This document shows, piece by piece, positions 1-6,965 of a stretch of DNA of 8,172 nucleotides; position 1 is the stretch's first letter; every line of letters begins with the position of its first letter. This DNA comes from Alphaproteobacteria bacterium. Lineage in GTDB: Bacteria > Pseudomonadota > Alphaproteobacteria > Reyranellales > Reyranellaceae. The translations under genes were made by a program, and so were the position numbers. The notes under the pieces were generated by a model. That model saw nothing but the letters and a program-made list of their open reading frames with translations. It made no database searches and was not told the DNA's origin. Location of the stretch: the NCBI GenBank assembly GCA_005884705.1, contig VBAF01000051.1:1-8172 (forward strand), in the 5' to 3' direction.

Positions 1-419
1 TCCTTGCGCAGCGGATGGCCCTCGAAGCCGTAGTCGGTGAGGATGCGGCGGAGGTCCGGATGGTTGGAGAACCAGACCCCGTAGAGGTCGTAGGTCTCGC
101 GCTCGAACCAGGTCGCGGCGCTGAACAGCGGGGCGGCCGACGGCACCGGCGTGCTCTCGTCGGTCTGCACCTTCACCCGGATGCGCTGGTTGTTCTTGAG
201 GCTGAGGAGATTGTAGACGACGTCGAAGCGCCTGGGCCGATCAGGCCAGTCGACGCCGCAGACATCGATGAGCTGCTTGAACAGGCACTTGGGATCGTCG
301 CGTAGGAAGGCGAGCAGCGCGAGCAGATTGTCCGGCGTCGTATCGAGCATGAGCTCGCCGAGACGAACAGACGGGTTCGCGCCCGTGGCCTGGCCGATAT
401 GGGTGCCGAGCTCTTCCAT
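1..419 (-). CDS. nuoC: NADH-quinone oxidoreductase subunit C (NuoC), 3' end outside window
   Basis: NuoC is the 30-kDa-type subunit of the peripheral arm of respiratory complex I, on the cytoplasmic face beside NuoB and NuoD. The first 139 residues are visible; the family is usually about 200 residues, so roughly the last third lies beyond base 1. The family signature is clear near residues 104-139: WFEREVYDLYGVWF, then NHPDLRRIL and GHPLRK at the window edge. The ATG at 419-417 shares one base with the nuoB stop (TAATG). I see no good Shine-Dalgarno sequence before it, so translation probably depends on coupling to nuoB. The protein stands alone rather than as a NuoCD fusion as far as can be seen, but the end that would show a fusion is missing. 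Confidence 0.95.
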   Translation of the reverse strand, partial: MEELGTHIGQATGANPSVRLGELMLDTTPDNLLALLAFLRDDPKCLFKQLIDVCGVDWPDRPRRFDVVYNLLSLKNNQRIRVKVQTDESTPVPSAAPLFSAATWFERETYDLYGVWFSNHPDLRRILTDYGFEGHPLRK

Positions 420-961
420 TATCGAACCAGCGTGCCGGTCCGGCGGATCTTCTTCTGCAGCTGCAGGATGCCGTAGAGCAACGCCTCGGCGGTCGGCGGG
501 CAGCCGGGCACGTAGACGTCGACCGGCACGATGCGGTCGCAGCCGCGCACCACCGAGTAGCTGTAGTGATAGTAGCCGCCGCCGTTGGCGCACGAGCCCA
601 TCGAGATCACGTAGCGCGGCTCGGCCATCTGGTCGTAGACCTTGCGCAAGGCGGGCGCCATCTTGTTGGTCAGCGTCCCGGCCACGATCATGACGTCGGC
701 GGCGCGCGGGCTCGGCATCGGCGCGAAGCCGAAGCGGTCGAGGTCGTAGCGGCTCATCCAGGCATGGATCATCTCGACACCGCAGCAGGCCAGGCCGAAG
801 GTCAGGCCCCACAGCGAGCCGGTGCGGGCCCAGGTGATCAGCTTGTCGAGCTGGGCGACGACGAAGCCCTTGTCGGCGAGCTCGTCGCTCAGCGCACGCG
901 ACAGCGCGGCCTCGGCCGTCGGCGCGAGCCTGGACGTGCCTGCGGGCTCGATCACTCCCAT
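419..961 (-). CDS. nuoB: NADH-quinone oxidoreductase subunit B (NuoB)
   Basis: NuoB holds iron-sulphur cluster N2, the last cluster of complex I, which passes electrons to quinone. The 180-residue product has the four expected cluster ligands: adjacent C59 and C60 in LACCGVE, C124 in GSCANGGG and C154 in VPGCPPT. The frame stays open upstream to about 1351, but homology begins close to the ATG at 961-959. That ATG has AAGGGAG at 975-969, seven bases upstream. A GTG two codons later (955-953) would give a four-base GTGA overlap with the nuoA stop but lacks a well-spaced ribosome site, so I prefer the ATG. The gene overlaps nuoA by 10 bases and nuoC by one, as expected for a tightly coupled operon. 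The product should be a soluble peripheral-arm subunit at the inner membrane. Confidence 0.96.
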   Translation of the reverse strand: MGVIEPAGTSRLAPTAEAALSRALSDELADKGFVVAQLDKLITWARTGSLWGLTFGLACCGVEMIHAWMSRYDLDRFGFAPMPSPRAADVMIVAGTLTNKMAPALRKVYDQMAEPRYVISMGSCANGGGYYHYSYSVVRGCDRIVPVDVYVPGCPPTAEALLYGILQLQKKIRRTGTLVR

Positions 962-1317
962 TCGAGGGCTCCCTTGCGCCATTCGTAGATGAAGCCGACG
1001 GTCAGCACGGCGAGGAACAGCATCATCGACCAGAAGCCGAACAGCCCGATGTCGCCCAGTGCCGCCGCCCACGGGAACAGGAAGGCGACTTCGAGATCGA
1101 AGATGATGAACAGGATCGCCACGAGATAGAAACGCACGTCGAACTGGCCTCGGGCATCGTCGAACGGCGCAAAGCCGCATTCGAAGGGCGAGAGCTTGTC
1201 CGAGTTCGGGTTCTGGCGGGCGATCAGGTAGGAGCCGCCGATCATGGCGCAGGTCAGGCCGAAGGCGAGACCGAGGAAGATCAAAATCGGAAGGTATTCC
1301 TTCAGAAGGGCTTCCAT
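952..1317 (-). CDS. nuoA: NADH-quinone oxidoreductase subunit A (NuoA)
   Basis: NuoA is a small membrane subunit of complex I at the junction between the hydrophilic and proton-pumping arms. The 121-residue product is of normal length and has three hydrophobic helices, roughly residues 9-33, 62-84 and 94-112. The family hallmark lies between helices 1 and 2: SPFECGFAPFDDARGQFD, followed by helix 2 with acidic D74 and E76 in IIFDLEVAFLFPW. I chose the ATG at 1317-1315 because AAGGAG at 1328-1323 stands five bases before it. A GTG two codons upstream would overlap that ribosome site. It is the first gene of the nuo operon in this window and begins only 39 bases after the CCA end of tRNA-Asp. 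Confidence 0.96.
   Translation of the reverse strand: MEALLKEYLPILIFLGLAFGLTCAMIGGSYLIARQNPNSDKLSPFECGFAPFDDARGQFDVRFYLVAILFIIFDLEVAFLFPWAAALGDIGLFGFWSMMLFLAVLTVGFIYEWRKGALEWE
969..975 (-). promoter_or_regulatory. Ribosome binding site deciding the nuoB start
   Basis: AAGGGAG on the minus strand lies inside the 3' end of nuoA, seven bases before the nuoB ATG at 961. It favours this ATG over the GTG two codons downstream. Confidence 0.65.
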
Positions 1318-1322
1318 CGTCA

Positions 1323-1328
1323 CTCCTT
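1323..1328 (-). promoter_or_regulatory. Ribosome binding site of nuoA
   Basis: AAGGAG on the minus strand is spaced five bases from the ATG at 1317. It overlaps the alternative GTG start at 1323-1321, which argues against that start. Confidence 0.75.
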
Positions 1329-1342
1329 CGCCCCGTTTGGGC

Positions 1343-1356
1343 CGCCAGCATGGGGC

Positions 1357-1361
<5 letters not shown>
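1343..1361 (-). other. Stem-loop spanning the tRNA-Asp 3' end and the nuoA leader
   Basis: Perfect seven-base arms (CGCCAGC and GCTGGCG on the minus strand) flank a five-base loop. The upstream arm includes the last acceptor-stem base, the discriminator G73 and the CCA of tRNA-Asp, and the downstream arm lies in the tRNA-nuoA spacer. No T run follows, so it is not a standard terminator. It could form only in a transcript that continues from the tRNA towards nuoA, and would compete with the terminal pair of the acceptor stem. A role in 3' processing or attenuation is inference. Confidence 0.5.
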
Positions 1362-1433
<72 letters not shown>

Positions 1434-1456
1434 TTAAGCCCCAAACGGCGCGCGGA

Positions 1457-1485
1457 GGAATAAAGGACCCCCTATGGGGTGTCAA
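1457..1485 (-). promoter_or_regulatory. Promoter of tRNA-Asp (possibly also of nuoABC)
   Basis: Minus-strand TTGACA (1485-1480) and TATTCC (1462-1457) are separated by exactly 17 bases. The -35 box matches the housekeeping sigma-70 consensus perfectly. Transcription would start near 1450, giving a leader of about 17 bases before the mature tRNA-Asp 5' end at 1433. The spacer holds the inverted repeat ACCCC-ATAG-GGGGT at 1480-1467, whose outer base touches the -35 box. The rest of the 1434-1627 gap shows no credible gene. Confidence 0.75.
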
Positions 1486-1627
1486 GCTTACCGCAGCCGC
1501 GAAGGCGTGCGTAAGTGTCGGAATTTCCAGCGCTTTCCGCGCGCCCCCTCGGTGCTTCGATCACGGTGCGAATGGGCGGCGCGTGCGGGGGAGGAATCGC
1601 CGTCAAAGCGCGCCGCGCGAAGCAAGG

Positions 1628-1702
1628 TGGTGGGCGATGACGGGATCGAACCGCCGACCTGTCCCGTGTAAAGGGAATGCTCTACCGCTGAGCTAATCGC
1701 CC
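1628..1702 (-). tRNA. tRNA-Val (anticodon UAC), CCA encoded
   Basis: The 75-base minus-strand cloverleaf has acceptor arms GGGCGAT and ATCGCCC, D arm GCTC...GAGC, anticodon loop TTTACAC (anticodon TAC) and T arm GGCGG/CCGTC around TTCGATC. Discriminator A73 is followed by an encoded CCA. The outermost pair of the anticodon stem is a U27-C43 mismatch, with the other four pairs intact. It lies 81 bases after the hupB stop and 194 bases before tRNA-Asp. I see no clear terminator after it; the GC-rich GCGC repeats at about 1605-1620 are weak. Confidence 0.96.
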
Positions 1703-1714
1703 GGCGCAGTTCGT

Positions 1715-1720
1715 ATCATA
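1715..1720 (-). promoter_or_regulatory. Candidate -10 box for tRNA-Val
   Basis: TATGAT on the minus strand ends 12 bases before the mature tRNA-Val 5' end, a plausible -10 position. No recognisable -35 box stands 16-18 bases upstream, where the hairpin 1732-1748 sits. The tRNA may instead be read through from hupB, or this may be a weak or activated promoter. Confidence 0.35.
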
Positions 1721-1731
1721 TCGCAGGGACC

Positions 1732-1748
1732 GCGCCACTCCGTGGCGC
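1732..1748 (-). terminator. Second stem-loop after hupB (terminator-like)
   Basis: Perfect seven-base arms GCGCCAC and GTGGCGC flank a three-base loop. It lies 36 bases after the hupB stop and 30 bases before tRNA-Val. The minus-strand tail is GC-rich, not a T run, so termination strength is uncertain. Confidence 0.4.
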
Positions 1749-1766
1749 TTCTTGCCTGTTCTGCGC

Positions 1767-1784
1767 GGCGCGTAGGGACGCGCC
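1767..1784 (-). terminator. First stem-loop after hupB
   Basis: Perfect seven-base arms (GGCGCGT and ACGCGCC) enclose a four-base loop. The structure begins at the last base of the hupB stop codon. No T run follows. With the hairpin at 1732-1748 it may end or protect the hupB mRNA. Confidence 0.4.
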
Positions 1785-2056
1785 TAGTTGACCGCATCCT
1801 TGAGCGCCTTGCTCGCCTTGAAGCGCGGCACGGTGGCAGCCGGGATCTTGATCTTCTCGCCGGTCTGCGGATTGCGGCCTTCGGAGGCCTTGCGCTTGGA
1901 GACCTGGAAGGTGCCGAAGCCGACCAGCAGCACCTTCTCCTTCTTCTTCAGCGACTTGGTGATCAGCGTCAGAATCGAATCCACGGCGTTCGCGGCGTCG
2001 GTCTTGGTGAGATTGGTCGAGGCGGCGACGGCGGAAATCAAATCGTGCTTGTTCAC
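1784..2056 (-). CDS. hupB: DNA-binding protein HU
   Basis: HU is a small nucleoid-associated protein that bends and compacts DNA as a dimer. The 90-residue product has exactly the family length. It starts MNKHDLISAVA, has the GFGTF core motif at 46-50 and the beta-arm tip RNPQTGE at 61-67 whose proline (P63) intercalates into DNA, and carries many lysines. IHF subunits share the fold, but the N terminus and arm are HU-like. The start is GTG at 2056-2054, with AGGGG seven bases upstream (2068-2064). The gene sits directly downstream of lon, a common alphaproteobacterial arrangement, but has its own promoter (2089-2117) after the lon terminator. Tandem stem-loops follow its stop. The symbol hupB follows usual practice; hup would also serve. 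Confidence 0.95.
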   Translation of the reverse strand: MNKHDLISAVAASTNLTKTDAANAVDSILTLITKSLKKKEKVLLVGFGTFQVSKRKASEGRNPQTGEKIKIPAATVPRFKASKALKDAVN

Positions 2057-2088
2057 CAGCGATCCCCTGCAAAATCCGGCACAGTCGA

Positions 2089-2117
2089 GTGTAAGGGCGG
2101 CCGCAAAACGGCGTCAA
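2089..2117 (-). promoter_or_regulatory. Promoter of hupB
   Basis: Minus-strand TTGACG (2117-2112) and TTACAC (2094-2089) are separated by 17 bases. Transcription would begin near 2082, giving a leader of about 25 bases that contains the AGGGG ribosome site. A ten-base palindrome, TCAACGTTGA (2114-2123), overlaps the -35 box and could be an operator, or chance. Confidence 0.7.
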
Positions 2118-2179
2118 CGTTGAATACCATATTTTGTGCGTCGCGGGGCTGATTCACCGCATAAATTGTGCCCAAAACG

Positions 2180-2207
2180 AAAAAGCCCCGGGATCCTCCG
2201 GGGCTTT
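2180..2207 (-). terminator. Rho-independent terminator of lon
   Basis: A perfect ten-base stem (AAAGCCCCGG and CCGGGGCTTT) with a six-base loop is followed on the minus strand by a T run at 2184-2180 that overlaps the base of the stem, and by a second TTTT at 2177-2174. It begins 21 bases after the lon stop. The plus-strand tail is poorer in T, so minus-strand use is favoured. Confidence 0.88.
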
Positions 2208-2227
2208 CGTCGTTCGATTTCGGACAC

Positions 2228-4651
<2,424 letters not shown>

Positions 4652-4749
4652 GATGCCTCACAATCTACACTGTTAGAGCTGTCGCGCGCCGCAGCCGAGG
4701 CCCCCAAATTGGGCAACCCGCGGCCTAAAGCCACGCGCACTCGCTTAAG

Positions 4750-4778
4750 AGATTGGCCTGAACGGGGGGCCATTCAAG
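4750..4778 (-). promoter_or_regulatory. Candidate heat-shock (RpoH-type) promoter of lon
   Basis: Minus-strand CTTGAA (4778-4773) is followed after 16 bases by CCAATCT (4756-4750). This resembles the sigma-32 pattern CTTGAA ... CCCCATNT, although the -10 half matches only in part. A similar pair stands before clpP. The predicted leader to the lon ATG would be about 90 bases. Known heat-shock control of lon in other bacteria supports it, but the match is imperfect. Confidence 0.35.
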
Positions 4779-4791
4779 ACCACGACAGGAA

Positions 4792-4813
4792 CCGCCGGCG
4801 GCTCGGCCGGCGG
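4792..4813 (-). terminator. Stem-loop after clpX (weak terminator candidate)
   Basis: Perfect eight-base arms CCGCCGGC and GCCGGCGG flank a six-base loop, 11 bases after the clpX stop. The minus-strand tail begins TTCCTGT, a poor T tract, so some readthrough to lon is likely if it terminates at all. Confidence 0.45.
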
Positions 4814-4824
4814 CAGTGCAAAAG

Positions 4825-6096
4825 CTAGGCCGGCGCGGCGGCGATGCCTTCCTTGCGCTCGCCGTGCACATAGAGCGGCTGGGCCCGCCCTTCGATGACT
4901 TCGCGGTTGATTACCACCTCGTCGACGCCGTCTAGCGACGGCAGGTCGTACATCGTGTCGAGCAGCACCGTCTCCATGATCGAGCGCAGGCCGCGTGCGC
5001 CTGTTTTGCGCAGGATCGCCTTCTGGGCGACCGCCCGCAGCGCATCGTCGGAGAACTTGAGCTTCACGCTCTCCATGTCGAACAGCCGCTGGTACTGCTT
5101 GAGCAGCGCGTTCTTGGGCCGCGTCAGGATCTCGATCAGCGCGCCCTCGTCGAGGTCCTCGAGCGTGGCGACCACCGGCAGGCGGCCGACGAACTCGGGG
5201 ATGAGGCCGTACTTCAGCAGGTCCTCGGGCTCGAGGTCGCGCAGCACCTCGCCGGTGCGGCGATCCTCCGGCCCGCGCACTTCGGCGCCGAAGCCGATCG
5301 ACGTGCCCTGGCGGCGCATCGAGATGATCTTGTCGAGGCCCGAGAAGGCGCCGCCGCAGATGAACAGGATGTTGGTCGTGTCGACCTGCAGGAACTCCTG
5401 CTGCGGATGCTTGCGGCCGCCCTGCGGCGGAACGCTGGCGACCGTGCCTTCCATGATCTTGAGCAGCGCCTGCTGCACGCCCTCGCCCGAGACGTCGCGG
5501 GTGATCGACGGGTTGTCCGACTTGCGGCTGATCTTGTCGACCTCGTCGATATAGACGATGCCGCGCTGCGCCCGCTCGACGTTGTAGTCGGCCGACTGCA
5601 GCAGCTTCAGGATGATGTTCTCGACGTCCTCGCCGACATAGCCCGCCTCGGTGAGCGTGGTGGCGTCGGCCATCGTGAAGGGCACGTCCAGCATGCGCGC
5701 CAGGGTCTGGGCGAGCAGGGTCTTGCCGCAGCCGGTGGGGCCGATCAGCATGATGTTCGACTTGGCGATCTCGACGTCGTTCGCCTTGCCGCCATGGCTG
5801 AGGCGCTTGTAGTGATTGTGCACTGCAACAGCCAAGATGCGCTTGGCCTTGTCCTGGCCGATCACGTAATCGTCGAGGATTTGGCGGATCTCCTTGGGCG
5901 ACGGTACGCCGTCCTTGGACTTCACCAGCGTGGTCTTGCTCTCTTCGCGGATGATGTCCATGCAGAGTTCGACGCATTCATCGCAGATGAAGACCGTCGG
6001 CCCGGCAATGAGCTTACGCACCTCGTGCTGGCTCTTGCCGCAGAAGCTGCAATAAAGGGTATTGCGGGAGTCGCCCCCAGATTTGGCGGCTGGCAT
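4825..6096 (-). CDS. clpX: ClpX, ATPase and specificity subunit of ClpXP
   Basis: ClpX is a hexameric AAA+ unfoldase that recognises tagged proteins and threads them into ClpP. The 423-residue product matches the E. coli length (424). The N-terminal zinc-binding domain uses C16, C19, C38 and C41. Walker A is GPTGCGKT at 119-126 and Walker B VYIDEVDK at 181-188. The pore loop is GYVG at 152-155, the RKH loop at 228-230, the ClpP-docking IGF loop at 267-269 and the sensor-2 motif GARGLR at 366-371. The frame is open 17 codons further upstream, but homology and length favour the ATG at 6096-6094. GGAGGT at 6113-6108 lies 11 bases before that ATG, a long but usable spacing. clpP lies 145 bases upstream, and a separate promoter candidate (6157-6185) sits between the two. 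Confidence 0.98.
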   Translation of the reverse strand: MPAAKSGGDSRNTLYCSFCGKSQHEVRKLIAGPTVFICDECVELCMDIIREESKTTLVKSKDGVPSPKEIRQILDDYVIGQDKAKRILAVAVHNHYKRLSHGGKANDVEIAKSNIMLIGPTGCGKTLLAQTLARMLDVPFTMADATTLTEAGYVGEDVENIILKLLQSADYNVERAQRGIVYIDEVDKISRKSDNPSITRDVSGEGVQQALLKIMEGTVASVPPQGGRKHPQQEFLQVDTTNILFICGGAFSGLDKIISMRRQGTSIGFGAEVRGPEDRRTGEVLRDLEPEDLLKYGLIPEFVGRLPVVATLEDLDEGALIEILTRPKNALLKQYQRLFDMESVKLKFSDDALRAVAQKAILRKTGARGLRSIMETVLLDTMYDLPSLDGVDEVVINREVIEGRAQPLYVHGERKEGIAAAPA

Positions 6097-6156
6097 GTTC
6101 TTAACGCACCTCCGCTTGGGCAGCCCGCGAAGCCCGCAGGCACGCACCCAAGGCTA

Positions 6157-6185
6157 TGTTAAACACCCGTCACGGACCGCGACAA
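6157..6185 (-). promoter_or_regulatory. Promoter candidate of clpX
   Basis: Minus-strand TTGTCG (6185-6180) and TTAACA (6162-6157) are 17 bases apart; TAACAT with 18 bases is an equal alternative. Transcription would start about 54 bases before the clpX ATG. An imperfect inverted repeat, ACAAC/GTTGT at 6182-6199, overlaps the -35 box. The arrangement suggests clpX can be expressed apart from clpP. Confidence 0.5.
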
Positions 6186-6241
6186 CCTCAAAATGTTGTG
6201 TGTCGACCCCCGGACGGTAAACAATTGGTCGCGGGTCCGGC

Positions 6242-6889
6242 TCAGGACGCCGCGGCCTGGATCGTCGGAACCGGCCTGTTTTCGAGCACATCATCGATCA
6301 GGCCGAACTCCTTGGCTTCCTCGGGCGAGAAGAACCTATCCCTCTCCATGGCCCGTTCGATCTCCTCGATCGTCCGGCCCGTGTGCTTAACGTACATCTG
6401 GTTCAGACGTGCCCTGGTCTGAAGGATCTCACGGGCATGGATCTCGATATCGGTCGCCTGGCCCTGCGCGCCGCCCGATGGCTGGTGGATCATGATGCGC
6501 GAGTTGGGCAGCGAGAACCGCTTGCCCTTCTGCCCCGCCATCAGCAACAACGAGCCGGCCGAGGCCGCCTGGCCGAACACCAGGGTCGAGATGTTCGGCC
6601 GGATATATTGCATGGTGTCGTAGACGGCGAGGCCCGAAGTGACCACGCCGCCCGGCGAGTTGATGTAGAAGGAGACATCCTTGGTCGGGTTCTCGGACTC
6701 GAGATAGAGGAGCTGGGCGCAGATCACGCCTGCGACATTGTCCTCGATCGGACCGTTCAGGAAGACGATGCGCTCCTTGAGCAGCCTCGACCAGATGTCG
6801 TAGCCGCGCTCGCCGCGGGCCGACTGCTCGACGACCATCGGCACGTAATAATTGTTGTAGACCTCTAGCGGATCGCGGTCGCGACTCAT
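6242..6889 (-). CDS. clpP: ClpP, proteolytic subunit of ClpXP/ClpAP
   Basis: ClpP is the barrel-shaped 14-subunit serine protease that degrades proteins unfolded by ClpX or ClpA in the cytoplasm. The 215-residue product is of normal length. The catalytic triad is complete: S110 in GQAASAG, H135 in IMIHQPSGG and D184 in ERDRFFS. The oxyanion-strand motif FYINSPGG is at 74-81. The N terminus MSRDRDPLEVYNNYYVPMVVEQ resembles the usual short processed propeptide followed by the axial-loop region. The frame stays open 20 codons further upstream, but ATG 6889-6887 has AAGGGGG (6903-6897) seven bases before it and matches the family start. The gene lies 76 bases after tig and 145 before clpX. No cicA-like gene stands between clpP and clpX, unlike Caulobacter. 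Confidence 0.98.
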   Translation of the reverse strand: MSRDRDPLEVYNNYYVPMVVEQSARGERGYDIWSRLLKERIVFLNGPIEDNVAGVICAQLLYLESENPTKDVSFYINSPGGVVTSGLAVYDTMQYIRPNISTLVFGQAASAGSLLLMAGQKGKRFSLPNSRIMIHQPSGGAQGQATDIEIHAREILQTRARLNQMYVKHTGRTIEEIERAMERDRFFSPEEAKEFGLIDDVLENRPVPTIQAAAS

Positions 6890-6896
6890 CGCGGAG

Positions 6897-6903
6897 CCCC
6901 CTT
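6897..6903 (-). promoter_or_regulatory. Ribosome binding site deciding the clpP start
   Basis: AAGGGGG on the minus strand stands seven bases before the ATG at 6889. It excludes the upstream in-frame start at 6949, which lacks such a site. Confidence 0.75.
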
Positions 6904-6906
6904 GTG

Positions 6907-6925
6907 ACTTTCCTGTAGGAAAAGT
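6907..6925. repeat. Inverted repeat in the clpP upstream region
   Basis: TTTCCT-GT-AGGAAA (6909-6922) is a perfect 14-base inverted repeat. It extends to ACTTTCCT/AGGAAAAGT over 6907-6925 with one extra A. It lies between tig and the clpP ribosome site and overlaps the proposed -10 region, so it could be an operator or an mRNA leader hairpin. No factor is assigned. Confidence 0.5.
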
Positions 6926-6950
6926 GGCAGTGCCGACGGCCCGGTTCAAG
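6921..6950 (-). promoter_or_regulatory. Candidate heat-shock (RpoH-type) promoter of clpP
   Basis: Minus-strand CTTGAA (6950-6945) is followed after 17 bases by CCACTTT (6927-6921). This is the same layout as the candidate before lon and resembles the sigma-32 pattern in part. It would let clpP be transcribed without tig. No convincing housekeeping -10 box is visible here. Confidence 0.35.
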
Positions 6951-6965
6951 GTCGCCGGGTCGTAA

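Noticed and set aside
419..1351. A 310-residue version of NuoB extending upstream
   Set aside because: The extra N-terminal part overlaps all of nuoA in another frame and is arginine-rich shadow sequence. The family length and the ribosome site support the ATG at 961.
1603..1622. GCGC-rich sequence after tRNA-Val as a terminator
   Set aside because: The best stem is only four pairs and is followed by just three T residues, too weak to support.
1474..1671. A 65-codon plus-strand frame between the tRNAs
   Set aside because: It runs into tRNA-Val on the opposite strand, has no recognisable motif, and overlaps the tRNA-Asp promoter.
5407..6162. Long plus-strand frame opposite clpX
   Set aside because: It is a shadow of clpX: no motifs, and hydrophobic and charged composition typical of antisense GC-rich frames.
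6210..6240. Inverted repeat CCGGAC/GTCCGG directly after clpP as a terminator
   Set aside because: The arms are six bases with a 19-base loop and no T run, so termination is not credible.
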